Part shown: piece after piece, positions 1-8,170 of the stretch
How the letters are laid out: each line of letters opens with the position of its first letter
Numbering within the stretch: the stretch's first letter is position 1
DNA from: Paracoccus aminophilus JCM 7686
Lineage (GTDB): Bacteria; Pseudomonadota; Alphaproteobacteria; Rhodobacterales; Rhodobacteraceae
DNA length: 64,000 bases
Assembly (NCBI RefSeq): GCF_000444995.1
Contig: NC_022041.1
Location: 904,001-968,000 of the forward strand
Reading direction: 5' to 3'
The notes under the pieces: model-generated
Told to the model about the DNA's origin: nothing
Seen by the model: only the letters and a program-made list of their open reading frames with translations
The model's database searches: none
Position numbers and translations under genes: made by a program

Positions 1-893
1 ACGAGGCCTATAAGGCCACGCTGCCCGATCTGCAGAATGGCCCCGCGAGCCTGATCGTCGGGGCGAATGCACCGATCCAACATGTCGGCATCTCGAATTT
101 CCGCCTGCCGATTCGCTATCTGAAACGCGATGGCGGTGAGATCACGCTGGAAACCAGCGTCACCGGCACGGTCAGCCTTGAGGCCGACCGCAAGGGCATC
201 AACATGAGTCGCATCATGCGGTCCTTCTATGCCCATGCGAACAAGGATTTCTCGCTCGCGGTGATCTCCGAGGCGCTCGACGACTATAAAAGCGACCTCG
301 ACAGTTTCGACGCCCGCATCCAGATGCGCTTTTCCTATCCGATGGAGGTGGGCTCGCTGCGCTCTGGCCTCTCGGGCTGGCAATATTACGACATCGCGCT
401 CGAGCTGATCGAGCAGGGCGGCGAGCGGCTGCGCATCATGCATTTCGACTATGTCTATAGCTCGACCTGCCCGTGCTCGCTCGAGCTGTCGGAGCATGCC
501 CGCAACACGCGCGGGCAATTGGCGACGCCGCATTCGCAGCGCTCGATCGCGCGGATCTCGGCGGTGATGCTGCCCGAGGATGGCAAGCTGTGGTTTGAGG
601 ATATGGTCGCGATCTGCCGCGCCGCCGTGCCGACCGAGACGCAGGTCATGGTCAAGCGCGAGGACGAGCAGGCTTTTGCCGAACTCAACGCCGCCAATCC
701 GATCTTTGTCGAGGATGCGGTCCGCGCCTTTGCCGACCAGCTTCTGAAGGATCCGCGCATCGGCGATTTCCGCGTCATTGCCAGCCATCAGGAATCGCTG
801 CATTCGCATGATGCGGTCAGCTTGCTGACCTCGGGGCCGACTTTCGCGCAATCGAGCCTTGATCCGACGACCTTCTCGGCGCTGCGGGCTTAA
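1..893 (+). CDS. folE2: GTP cyclohydrolase FolE2 (type IB), 5' end outside window
   Basis: Converts GTP to 7,8-dihydroneopterin triphosphate, the first step of tetrahydrofolate synthesis. The reading frame is open from base 3, so the gene starts before the window; 296 residues are visible, close to the usual length of about 300, so little is missing. The family block around STCPCSLELS (nt 471-500), followed by TPHSQRS, is the FolE2 cysteine/histidine signature and is absent from the FolE (type IA) family. An internal ATG at 204 is not the start because conserved FolE2 sequence continues upstream of it. FolE2 is the non-Zn-dependent form, often used by bacteria in place of FolE. Confidence 0.93.
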   Translation, partial: EAYKATLPDLQNGPASLIVGANAPIQHVGISNFRLPIRYLKRDGGEITLETSVTGTVSLEADRKGINMSRIMRSFYAHANKDFSLAVISEALDDYKSDLDSFDARIQMRFSYPMEVGSLRSGLSGWQYYDIALELIEQGGERLRIMHFDYVYSSTCPCSLELSEHARNTRGQLATPHSQRSIARISAVMLPEDGKLWFEDMVAICRAAVPTETQVMVKREDEQAFAELNAANPIFVEDAVRAFADQLLKDPRIGDFRVIASHQESLHSHDAVSLLTSGPTFAQSSLDPTTFSALRA

Positions 894-958
894 CGAGTTT
901 CGGAACAAGGCGTGAACACACGCTTTTCATGCGGCCTCGCGCCCGCTATGGTGACGCT

Positions 959-3346
959 ATGAGCCAGTATGACGATTTCGATCCTTTCGAGGCGGCCGCG
1001 GCCCCCGTCCCTCTGTCCCAGCGGGCGATGGGCGTGCGGCCGACGCCCTATCTTGACGGTCTGAACCCGGCGCAGCGTGCGGCGGTCGAAGAGCTTGACG
1101 GCCCCGTCCTGCTGCTTGCCGGGGCAGGGACCGGCAAGACCCGGGCGCTGACGACGCGGATCGCGCATCTGCTGATGCAGGGCAAGGCGCGGCATGGCCA
1201 GATTCTCGCGGTGACCTTCACCAACAAGGCCGCGCGCGAGATGAAGGACCGTATCGCCCGGCTTCTGGGCGAAACCGTCGAGGGGATGCCCTGGCTTGGC
1301 ACCTTTCACTCGGTCTCGGTCAAGATCCTGCGCCGCCATGCCGAGCTGATCGGCAATGCCGACCTGCATCTGAAGACGACCTTCACCATTCTCGACACCG
1401 ACGATCAGATCCGGCTGCTGAAGCAGCTGATCGCGGCGGAAAACATCGACGAGAAACGCTGGCCCGCGCGAATGCTCGCCGGGCTGATCGACGCGTGGAA
1501 GAACCGCGCGCTGACGCCGTCGCGCGTGCCGAAAAGCGATGCCCGCGCCTATGACGGCTATGGGGTGAAGCTCTATCAGGCTTATCAGGACCGCTTGCTC
1601 GCGCTGAACGCCGTCGATTTCGGCGATCTCTTGATGCATTGCGTGACGTTGTTCCAGGCCCATCCCGACATTCTGCGCCAGTGGCAGGAGCGCTTCCGCT
1701 ATATCCTTGTCGACGAATATCAGGACACCAACACCGCGCAATATCTCTGGCTGCGGCTGCTCGCACAGGCCCATCACAACATCTGCGTCGTGGGCGATGA
1801 TGACCAGTCGATCTATGGTTGGCGCGGCGCCGAGGTCGGCAACATCCTGCGCTTTGAAAGCGATTTCCCCGGCGCCAAGGTTATCCGGCTTGAACAGAAC
1901 TATCGCTCGACCCCGCATATCCTCGCGGCGGCCTCGCGGCTGATTGCGGCCAATTCGGGGCGGCTTGGCAAGACGCTCTGGACCGAGGCCGAGGGCGGCG
2001 AGAGGGTGCGGCTGATCGGCCATTGGGACAGCGAGGCCGAGGCGCGCTGGATCGGTGAGGAGATCGAGGCCTTCCACGGCGGCCACCGCGCCGCCATCGG
2101 CAAGCGCAGCCTCAATGACATCGCGATCCTCGTGCGCGCCAGCCATCAGATGCGCGCCTTTGAAGACCGCTTCATGACCATCGGTCTGCCCTATCGCGTG
2201 ATCGGCGGCCCGCGCTTCTATGAGCGGCAAGAGATCCGCGATGCCATGGCCTATTTCCGGCTGGCGGTTTCGCCCGACGACGATCTGGCTTTCGAGCGGA
2301 TCGTGAACGTTCCCAAGCGCGGCTTGGGCGACAAGGCGGTGCAGAAGGTCCAGATCGAGGCGCGTGACCGCGGCCTGCCGCTTCTGCTGGGTGCTGCGGC
2401 GGCGGTGGCCTCGGGCGCGGTCGGCGGCAAGGGCGGCGGCGCCTTGCGCCTGCTGACCGAGCAGCTGGGGCGCTGGCACGCCGATGCGATCGATTCGACC
2501 GTGTCCCATGTCGAGTTGGCCGAGCGGATCTTGGACGAATCGGGCTATACGGCGATGTGGCAGAACGACAAATCGCCCGATGCGCCGGGGCGGCTCGACA
2601 ACCTCAAGGAATTGGTCAAGGCGCTCGAGGAATTCGAGAACCTGCAAGGCTTCCTCGAACATGTCGCGCTGGTCATGGACACCGACAAACAGGAATCGGC
2701 TGAGCAGGTCTCGATCATGACGCTGCATGGCGCCAAGGGCCTCGAATATCCCATCGTCTTCCTGCCGGGCTGGGAGGATGGCCTGTTTCCTAGCCAGCGC
2801 AGCATGGACGAAAGCGGCACCCGCGGGCTCGAGGAAGAGCGGCGGCTGGCCTATGTCGGCATCACCCGCGCCGAGGAGCTCGCGACGATCAGCTTTGCCG
2901 GAAACCGGCGGATGTATGGCCAATGGCAAAGCTCGCTGCCCTCCCGCTTCATTGACGAGCTGCCCGAGGATCACGTCGATGTCCTGACCCCGCCCGGCCT
3001 TTACGGCGGCGGCTATGGCGCGGCGGCGCAGCCCTATGGGCAATCCTCGATCTACGACCGAGCGTCCAAGGCCGATGTCTATAATTCTCCGGGCTGGAAG
3101 CGGATGCAGGAGCGCAGCAGCCATCACGCGGCCCCGGTTCACAAAAAGCCCGTGACCATTGATGCCGATCCGGCGGCGGGTTTTACGGTGGGTGAAGAGG
3201 TCTTCCATCAGAAATTCGGCAAGGGCCGGATCATGGGGATTGCCGAGGATACGCTGACCGTCGAATTCGGCACCGGCTTCAAGACCATCAAGGCGGCTTA
3301 TGTCCAGCCTCTGAGCGCGGCTGGCAGCGACGACGTGCCCTTCTGA
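959..3346 (+). CDS. uvrD: UvrD/PcrA-type superfamily 1 DNA helicase
   Basis: ATP-driven 3'-5' DNA helicase of nucleotide excision and mismatch repair, 795 aa. Motifs appear in order: Q motif LNPAQRAAV, Walker A AGAGTGKT, motif II VDEYQDTN, motif III DDQSIYGWRGA, motif IV LEQNYRST, motif V TLHGAKGLEYP and motif VI RRLAYVGITRA. The last 50 residues (VGEEVFHQKFGKGRIMGI) form the PcrA/UvrD C-terminal Tudor-like module known to contact RNA polymerase. I chose the ATG at 959 (MSQYDDFDPF); an in-frame ATG at 929 would add ten poorly conserved residues, and neither has a strong ribosome site. It stands alone after folE2. uvrD versus pcrA naming is a matter of convention. Confidence 0.93.
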   Translation: MSQYDDFDPFEAAAAPVPLSQRAMGVRPTPYLDGLNPAQRAAVEELDGPVLLLAGAGTGKTRALTTRIAHLLMQGKARHGQILAVTFTNKAAREMKDRIARLLGETVEGMPWLGTFHSVSVKILRRHAELIGNADLHLKTTFTILDTDDQIRLLKQLIAAENIDEKRWPARMLAGLIDAWKNRALTPSRVPKSDARAYDGYGVKLYQAYQDRLLALNAVDFGDLLMHCVTLFQAHPDILRQWQERFRYILVDEYQDTNTAQYLWLRLLAQAHHNICVVGDDDQSIYGWRGAEVGNILRFESDFPGAKVIRLEQNYRSTPHILAAASRLIAANSGRLGKTLWTEAEGGERVRLIGHWDSEAEARWIGEEIEAFHGGHRAAIGKRSLNDIAILVRASHQMRAFEDRFMTIGLPYRVIGGPRFYERQEIRDAMAYFRLAVSPDDDLAFERIVNVPKRGLGDKAVQKVQIEARDRGLPLLLGAAAAVASGAVGGKGGGALRLLTEQLGRWHADAIDSTVSHVELAERILDESGYTAMWQNDKSPDAPGRLDNLKELVKALEEFENLQGFLEHVALVMDTDKQESAEQVSIMTLHGAKGLEYPIVFLPGWEDGLFPSQRSMDESGTRGLEEERRLAYVGITRAEELATISFAGNRRMYGQWQSSLPSRFIDELPEDHVDVLTPPGLYGGGYGAAAQPYGQSSIYDRASKADVYNSPGWKRMQERSSHHAAPVHKKPVTIDADPAAGFTVGEEVFHQKFGKGRIMGIAEDTLTVEFGTGFKTIKAAYVQPLSAAGSDDVPF

Positions 3347-3350
3347 GCGC

Positions 3351-3374
3351 AAAAGGCGGCCCGGTGGAGCCGCC
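3351..3374 (-). terminator. Rho-independent terminator of the quinone oxidoreductase gene
   Basis: The inverted repeat GGCGGC (3355-3360) / GCCGCC (3369-3374) has an 8-nt loop. Read on the minus strand it is followed by TTTT (3354-3351). It lies between the convergent helicase and oxidoreductase genes. The stem is short, so strength is uncertain. Confidence 0.5.
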
Positions 3375-3400
3375 GTCACTCGTTACAGAACTGGTGGGCC

Positions 3401-4246
3401 TCAGAGCGCCGCTTTGACGATCTCGCGCAGGGGCGTGGTCGGGCGACCGATCAGGGTCGAGAGCGATTTGTCCTCGGCATAAAGCGCGCCATTCGAGGCC
3501 CCGACATCCCAGCCCGCAATCATCGCGGCGAAATCTGCAGGAATGCCCGCCCCGGCCAGAGCGGCGGCGTAATCACCTTCCGAGAGGTGTTTGTAGGGCA
3601 CGTCCTTGCCGGTCTGGGCCGAGATCTCGGCGGCGAGATCGGCGAGTGTGAAGGCTTGATCGGCGGCGAGCTCATAGGTCTTGCCGGCATGGCCCTGGTT
3701 GCTGAGAACCACGCTCGCGGCGGTCGCGTAATCCTTGCGCGCGGCGGCCGAGATCCGGCCCGCACCGGCTGCACCGATCAGCGCGCCATGCTGGACGGCG
3801 GCGGCAATCGAGCCCGCGTAATTTTCGCCATACCAGCCATTGCGCAAGATGACATGGGGAATGCCCGAGGCCTTCAACAGCGCCTCGGTCTCGACATGTT
3901 CGCGCGCAAGGCTCAGGGGCGAGGTGTCGGCGTGCAGAAGGCTCGTATAGACGATCTCGCGCACACCCGCAGCCTTGGCCGCCTCGATCGCCTTGCGGTG
4001 CTGGGCGGTGCGCTGGCCGACCTCGCTGCCCGAGATGAGCAGAAGCTTGTCCACGCCCGCCAGAGCCGCCGCAAGCGTGCCGACATCGCTGTCATAATCA
4101 AACGCGCGCGCCTCGACGCCCAGATCGGCGGCTTTGGCCGGGCTGCGGGCAAGGGCCACGATCTGGCCTGCGGGCACACGGGTTTTCAGATCGGCAATGA
4201 CAAGGCGGCCCAATTGGCCGGTGGCGCCGGTGATGGCAAGGGACAT
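3401..4246 (-). CDS. qorB: NAD(P)H:quinone oxidoreductase, NmrA-like (QorB/YtfG type)
   Basis: A 281-aa atypical short-chain dehydrogenase that probably reduces quinones with NADPH. It begins with MSLAITGATGQLG, a GxxGxxG dinucleotide-binding motif at residues 7-13, and continues with the NmrA-type VDKLLLISGSE and VREIVYTSLLHAD segments. The start at 4246 has GGAG about 9 nt upstream; the longer in-frame start at 4315 would run across the promoter. The gene is divergent from an HxlR-family regulator, the same arrangement as ytfG-ytfH in Escherichia coli, which supports the family call and suggests redox or quinone control. Confidence 0.85.
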   Translation of the reverse strand: MSLAITGATGQLGRLVIADLKTRVPAGQIVALARSPAKAADLGVEARAFDYDSDVGTLAAALAGVDKLLLISGSEVGQRTAQHRKAIEAAKAAGVREIVYTSLLHADTSPLSLAREHVETEALLKASGIPHVILRNGWYGENYAGSIAAAVQHGALIGAAGAGRISAAARKDYATAASVVLSNQGHAGKTYELAADQAFTLADLAAEISAQTGKDVPYKHLSEGDYAAALAGAGIPADFAAMIAGWDVGASNGALYAEDKSLSTLIGRPTTPLREIVKAAL

Positions 4247-4348
4247 GGTCTTCACTCCGTTTTGTGGGGCGGGTGCTTGTGGACCCGCGCTGTGAAACAC
4301 CATATGGGAAGGCACGAACTAATCGTAAGTACGCACACAAAGGTAAGC
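4247..4348. promoter_or_regulatory. Divergent promoter/operator region of qorB and the HxlR regulator
   Basis: This is a 102-bp divergent gap. It contains the small palindrome CGTAAGTACG (4324-4333) and a repeated GTAAG element (4325 and 4343), just upstream of the regulator's start. HxlR-family proteins usually bind short repeats between divergent genes and autoregulate, so this is the expected operator location. No binding consensus was tested. Confidence 0.4.
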
Positions 4349-4741
4349 ATGAAACTTTCCGATTCGATTGGCGATCTGGACGGGCGCGGCAATCTGCTGG
4401 CGGCGGCCTGTCCCTCGCGTGAGGTGCTGAAGCATCTGACCAGCCGCTGGGGCGTTCTGGTGCTGATCGTGCTGCGGCTGGGTCCGCATCGCTTCTCGGC
4501 GATCCGCAAGCGCATTGGTGGCGTCAGCGAGCGGATGCTGGCGCAGACGCTGCAATGGCTGGAGGGCGACGGCATGGTGCTGCGCCGCGATTTCCAGACC
4601 GTGCCGCCCCATGTCGAATATAGCCTGACGCCTTTGGGAGAAGAGGCGGCGGCCAAGGTTGCCGATCTCGCCGATTGGATCGAGCTCGCCATGCCGCGCA
4701 TCGACGCGGCGCAGGTCGCGCGTGGCCGTGACGCTGCCTGA
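4349..4741 (+). CDS. ytfH: HxlR/MarR-like winged-helix regulator (YtfH type)
   Basis: A 130-aa DNA-binding regulator. The HxlR fold is clear: CPSREVLKHLTSRWGVLVL near the N-terminus with the conserved Cys-Pro (residues about 20-21), then RFSAIRKRIGGVSERMLAQTL (recognition helix) and the wing VPPHVEYSLTPLG. In this family the N-terminal cysteine often senses quinones, diamide or aldehydes. The start at 4349 gives MKLSDSIGD; the frame is open far upstream but that is antisense to qorB. It faces away from qorB and probably represses it and itself. Confidence 0.82.
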   Translation: MKLSDSIGDLDGRGNLLAAACPSREVLKHLTSRWGVLVLIVLRLGPHRFSAIRKRIGGVSERMLAQTLQWLEGDGMVLRRDFQTVPPHVEYSLTPLGEEAAAKVADLADWIELAMPRIDAAQVARGRDAA

Positions 4742-4802
4742 CGGTCCCGACGCCACCTGACTGTCTTGGCTTGACCGCCTGCGCGCCCGGCCCTATGTCG
4801 CA

Positions 4803-5183
4803 AGCCGCGCGGATGGCTGGATGACCGCGGGGGTTTCGGCCCGCGAGGAAAGTCCGGACTCCATGAAGGCACGGTGCCGGGTAACGCCCGGCGGGGGTAA
4901 CCCTAGGGAAAGCGCCACAGAGAACAGACCGCCCATCTTGATGGGTAAGGGTGAAACGGTGGGGTAAGAGCCCACCGCGGGACGGGTAACCGGACCGGCA
5001 AGGCAAGCCCCACCGGGAGCAATGCCGAATAGGGATCTTGCGCAGGGCAACCTGCAGGGCGGCCTTCGCCTGAAAGATCCGGGTTGGCAGCTCGAGCCCG
5101 TCAGCAATGGCGGGCCTAGATGAATGGTCATCCAGAGGGGCAACCCTTGGACAAAATCCGGCTTACAGGCCATCCGCGCAATT
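4803..5183 (+). ncRNA. rnpB: RNase P RNA (class A)
   Basis: Catalytic RNA that matures tRNA 5' ends. Conserved core elements are present in order: GAGGAAAGTCCGGACTCC (from 4845), CACAGAGAACAGACCGCC (from 4917), GGTAAGGGTGAAA, GGGGTAAGAGCCCACCG, TAGATGAATG (from 5117) and ACAAAATCCGGCTTAC (from 5151). The ends pair as helix P1: GCGCGGATGGC at 4807-4817 with GCCATCCGCGC at 5169-5179. The ends given are P1 plus a few bases. Length of about 380 nt fits the alphaproteobacterial type. No clear terminator is visible after it. Confidence 0.96.
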
Positions 5184-5266
5184 GCCTTTTCGCTCGACCC
5201 TCAAGGGTGTGATCGCCAAAAGTCGTGGACTAACAATTGTTTAGTCACGCTGCGCCCGGCTTTTCG

Positions 5267-5296
5267 TTGACAGAAGCGTCAATATGTCTTTATGGT
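5267..5296 (+). promoter_or_regulatory. Sigma-70-like promoter of the PAS-domain gene
   Basis: A perfect -35 TTGACA (5267-5272) is followed after 18 bp by TATGGT (5291-5296), with the ATG of the PAS gene 43 bp beyond. The -35 lies in the inverted repeat TTGAC-agaagc-GTCAA (5267-5282), a possible operator. A second inverted repeat, GACTAA/TTAGTC, lies upstream around 5228-5246. Confidence 0.5.
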
Positions 5297-5338
5297 GAGG
5301 ATGTTGACGACTGCCATCATCAACTCAAGGGTGTCTGC

Positions 5339-5833
5339 ATGAATAAGATCATGTCCTCCCGCCTGCCCGGAGCTTCAACCGTGTCGCTGCCCGCATCGGG
5401 GGTTTTCCGCATGGAGGACGCCGCAGGCAGCAATGCCGCTTTGGCGTTGGCCTTGCTGCGTGCCTTGCCCGACAGCGTCTATCTCATGGACCCGGACGGG
5501 CGCGTCACCTTTATGAACCGCGCCGCGGCAGCCTGCCTTGAGGCGGGTCTCGCTCATCCGCCTGCCGGTGCGCAGAATGGGGCACAGAACGGGGCAGGGG
5601 CGCCTCATGGACGCTTCTGGTGGGAGCTCTGGCCCGAGGCTCCGGTTGACCAGCTCAAGGCTCAGCTCGCCCAGTCGCTTGAGGGCGATTTCTGCGAGTT
5701 CGAGGCGATCTGTCCGGGAGCGGGCGGCTGGGCACAGCTTTGCGCGGTCACGCTGGCGCCGATCGAGGATATGACCGGGCAGATCACCAAACTTCTGTGC
5801 ATTGCCCGGGTCTCTGGCAGCGATTCGGCGTGA
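5339..5833 (+). CDS. Small stand-alone PAS-domain protein
   Basis: A 164-aa protein with one PAS fold: ALLRALPDSVYLMDPDGRVTFMNRAA (about residues 36-62), then a helical and linker part, and GWAQLCAVTLAPIEDMTGQITKLLCIARV as the closing strands. No kinase, cyclase or DNA-binding domain is attached. The Ala/Gly/Asn linker (GAQNGAQNGAGAP) repeats a short unit. The start at 5339 (MNKIMSS) has AAGGG about 8 nt upstream; an in-frame upstream ATG at 5237 would overlap the promoter. It could be a free sensor or adaptor partnering a kinase elsewhere. Ligand and partner are unknown. Confidence 0.7.
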   Translation: MNKIMSSRLPGASTVSLPASGVFRMEDAAGSNAALALALLRALPDSVYLMDPDGRVTFMNRAAAACLEAGLAHPPAGAQNGAQNGAGAPHGRFWWELWPEAPVDQLKAQLAQSLEGDFCEFEAICPGAGGWAQLCAVTLAPIEDMTGQITKLLCIARVSGSDSA

Positions 5834-5861
5834 AAAGCGCGGATTTCCTGCCAGAATGCGG

Positions 5862-5889
5862 TTGACTCTGACGCCCGCCGGTCTAAAAG
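5862..5889 (+). promoter_or_regulatory. Probable sigma-70 promoter of rpmG
   Basis: TTGACT (5862-5867) and TAAAAG (5884-5889) are separated by 16 bp, about 70 bp upstream of the rpmG start and just past the PAS gene stop. Confidence 0.55.
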
Positions 5890-5929
5890 ACGGCTTCCAA
5901 GGATTTCTGGGGTGAATCGCGGCGATGGG

Positions 5930-5950
5930 CTGCTGGCCCCGCAGCAGGAG
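5930..5950 (+). promoter_or_regulatory. Leader hairpin touching the rpmG ribosome binding site
   Basis: CTGCTG (5930-5935) and CAGCAG (5942-5947) form a perfect six-base-pair stem with a GCCCCG loop. The last stem base is the first G of the GGAG ribosome site (5947-5950), eight bases before the rpmG ATG. Folding could partly hide the ribosome site. Function is inferred. Confidence 0.4.
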
Positions 5951-5958
5951 CTAAGACC

Positions 5959-6126
5959 ATGGCTAAGCCGACGACGATCAAGATCCGTCTGAACTCGACG
6001 GCCGGGACCGGGCACTTCTACGTCACCAAGAAGAACGCCCGCACGATGACCGAGAAAATGACGGTCAACAAATACGACCCGGTCGTTCGTAAGCACGTCG
6101 AATACAAAGAAGGCAAGATCAAGTAA
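5959..6126 (+). CDS. rpmG: 50S ribosomal protein L33
   Basis: A 55-aa small basic ribosomal protein, [18 protein letters not shown] through VEYKEGKIK, matching the L33 family along its full length. It lacks the zinc-binding CxxC pairs found in some L33 paralogues, so it is the zinc-independent (C-) form. GGAG lies 8 nt before the ATG. It is transcribed alone, with its own promoter and a strong terminator. Confidence 0.96.
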
Positions 6127-6155
6127 TCTGCCTCGTCAGATACTGATCTGCACAG

Positions 6156-6186
6156 ACCGCGCCATTGGCGCGGTTCTTCTTTTTTG
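6156..6186 (+). terminator. Rho-independent terminator of rpmG
   Basis: A perfect eight-bp stem ACCGCGCC (6156-6163) / GGCGCGGT (6167-6174) with a three-base loop is followed by the T-rich tract TCTTCTTTTTT (to 6186). It lies 30 bp after the rpmG stop. Confidence 0.92.
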
Positions 6187-6240
6187 GCCCTCTCTCCGGA
6201 GCTGACCAGCCCCGGCGCGACCGGCAAGCGGAGCAAGCCC

Positions 6241-7239
6241 ATGACCCCGGCCCAGCAAGACCCCAAGATCCTCACCGCCGCGCGCCTGTCCGTTGCGCCG
6301 ATGATGGATTGGACCGAGTCGAACTGCCGGGTCTTTCACCGCATGATGAGCCGGCGCGCGCTGCTTTACACCGAGATGGTGACGGCGGCGGCGATTGTGC
6401 ATGGCGAGCGGGGCAGGCTGCTTGACTATGACGCGGGCGAGCATCCTCTGGCGCTGCAGCTGGGTGGCTCGGAACGGGGGCAGCTGGTCGAGGCGACGCG
6501 GGTCGCGTCGGATTGGGGCTATGACGAAATCAACCTCAATGTCGGCTGCCCAAGCGATCGCGTGCAATCGGGCTGTTTCGGCGCGGTCCTGATGACGCGG
6601 CCCGAGCTGGTCGCCGAATGCGTCGCCGCGATGATCGCCGTCAGCCCGGTCGAGGTCACGGTGAAATGCCGCATCGGTGTGGACGACCAGATCCCCGAAG
6701 AGGTGCTGCCCGCCTTTATCGCGACCATGCGCGACGCGGGCATCCGGCGCATGACCATCCATGCCCGCAAGGCATGGTTGCAGGGCCTCTCGCCCAAGGA
6801 AAACCGCGAGGTGCCGCCGCTCGATTATCCGCTCGTCCATCGGATGAAGACCGAGTTTCCCGACATACATCTCTCGATCAACGGCGGCATCCAGAGCCTG
6901 CCCGAGATCGAGGCGCATCTGCGCGCGATGGATGGCGTCATGGTCGGGCGCGCGGCCTATCATCAGCCTTGGGATGTCTTGGGCGAGGCCGACCGGCTTT
7001 ATGGCGATGAGCCGCCCTTTGCGGGGCCGGGCGAGGTTGCCGATGCCATGCGGCCGGTGATCGAGGCGCATCTGGCCGAGGGTGGGCGGCTTCACCAGTT
7101 CACCCGCCATATGCTCGGCCTCTTCCACGGCCGCCCCGGCGCGCGGCAATGGCGGCGTGTGCTCTCGGAGGGCGCGTCGCAGGGCGGGATCGAGGTCTAT
7201 GACGCGGCGCTGGCCCAGACCCGCCAACTCGCCGCCTAA
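6241..7239 (+). CDS. dusA: tRNA-dihydrouridine synthase A
   Basis: FMN/NADPH-dependent enzyme that reduces U20/U20a in the tRNA D-loop, 332 aa. Typical Dus motifs are present: LSVAPMMDWTESNCR, LLYTEMVTA, LQLGGSE, INLNVGCPSDRVQSGCFGAVLM (catalytic cysteine in the VQSGCFGA segment), VTVKCRIGVDD, MTIHARKAW, INGGIQ and MVGRAAYHQPW. The DusA-specific HHxxR-like ending (FHGRPGARQWRRVLSE) is also seen. The start at 6241 is preceded by GGAG; an in-frame ATG at 6184 overlaps the rpmG terminator and is unlikely. Confidence 0.95.
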   Translation: MTPAQQDPKILTAARLSVAPMMDWTESNCRVFHRMMSRRALLYTEMVTAAAIVHGERGRLLDYDAGEHPLALQLGGSERGQLVEATRVASDWGYDEINLNVGCPSDRVQSGCFGAVLMTRPELVAECVAAMIAVSPVEVTVKCRIGVDDQIPEEVLPAFIATMRDAGIRRMTIHARKAWLQGLSPKENREVPPLDYPLVHRMKTEFPDIHLSINGGIQSLPEIEAHLRAMDGVMVGRAAYHQPWDVLGEADRLYGDEPPFAGPGEVADAMRPVIEAHLAEGGRLHQFTRHMLGLFHGRPGARQWRRVLSEGASQGGIEVYDAALAQTRQLAA

Positions 7240-7255
7240 GAGGTGCTGGGACGCG

Positions 7256-8170
7256 TCAGCCGAATTCTTCCTGCCAACGCCGCATCGCGCCTGCCAGCAT
7301 CATCCGACGCAAGACCTTGCCGCGTGCGTCAATGTAATAAGCGGCCATGATCTCGCCCATCATGAAGCGCAGCACCGGCTCTTGATCGCCACCAAGCAGC
7401 CCCGGCACGAAGCGCAGCGCCGCGTAATCCGAAGCTGAAACACCGTGACGCGTCACTTCGGGCATCTCCGAGCGGCGGCTTTGCAGCCAGACGAGGAAGC
7501 GCCCGACATCGCGCACCACTGCCATTTGGCCGCCGCGCTGCATGTCGATGCCAACCAGCCGCGCGCCATCGAGATAGAAATTGTCGGGGGTGAAATCGCC
7601 ATGCGTCATGGCGCGCTCGACATCGGCGCCGCGCAGATCCTGCGCAAGCTCGCGCATCCTTTCCAGATGGCGCGCGATCAGGGCCGCATCGGCATCAGGG
7701 TCCAGCCGGTCGGCGCGGTCCTCCAACCCCTTGAGCCAGAAGCCCGGACCAAAGACGCCCCGCTCGCGCGTCGCGGTGAGCGTCGACAGCCAGCCACCCG
7801 CGCGGGCGATCAGCATCTTGCGCCGGGGCAAAGTGGCAATGGCGATCGCGTTGGTCAGCTGCACGCCCTTGACCGGGTCGAGCAGGATAATGCCCGCCTC
7901 GGGCAAAGCCAGCCGCAGCTTGACCACGGCATTTTCCGCCTGACCCAGAGCCTCGGCGGCACGATCAAGGGTCTTGACCGTCTCGCGCACCAGATCGGCG
8001 GCGTCGCGATTGCGGAACAGTTTGAGAAAATAGGGCCGGTCGCGCCAGATGACGGCGAAGACCGCGTGATCGGGCCGGTCGCGCAGAACCTCGGTGACGA
8101 CGAGGCCTTCGAGATCGGGCAGGTCGGGAAGCAGGCCGCCCCCGATGGTTGCAGGGGGCAGCGGGCTCAT
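7256..8170 (-). CDS. Phosphotransferase-like protein (APH/protein-kinase-like fold)
   Basis: A 304-aa protein with a small-molecule-kinase fold. The catalytic loop THGDFTPDNFYLDGARLVGIDMQ (about residues 190-212) has the APH HxDxxxxN pattern followed by a D for metal binding. The N-terminal lobe carries YFLKLFR as the likely ATP-lysine strand. The substrate cannot be told; relatives act on choline, aminoglycosides, sugars or homoserine. Its start overlaps the mazG stop by 4 nt (ATGA), so the two are translated together and mazG is upstream. Confidence 0.72.
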   Translation of the reverse strand: MSPLPPATIGGGLLPDLPDLEGLVVTEVLRDRPDHAVFAVIWRDRPYFLKLFRNRDAADLVRETVKTLDRAAEALGQAENAVVKLRLALPEAGIILLDPVKGVQLTNAIAIATLPRRKMLIARAGGWLSTLTATRERGVFGPGFWLKGLEDRADRLDPDADAALIARHLERMRELAQDLRGADVERAMTHGDFTPDNFYLDGARLVGIDMQRGGQMAVVRDVGRFLVWLQSRRSEMPEVTRHGVSASDYAALRFVPGLLGGDQEPVLRFMMGEIMAAYYIDARGKVLRRMMLAGAMRRWQEEFG

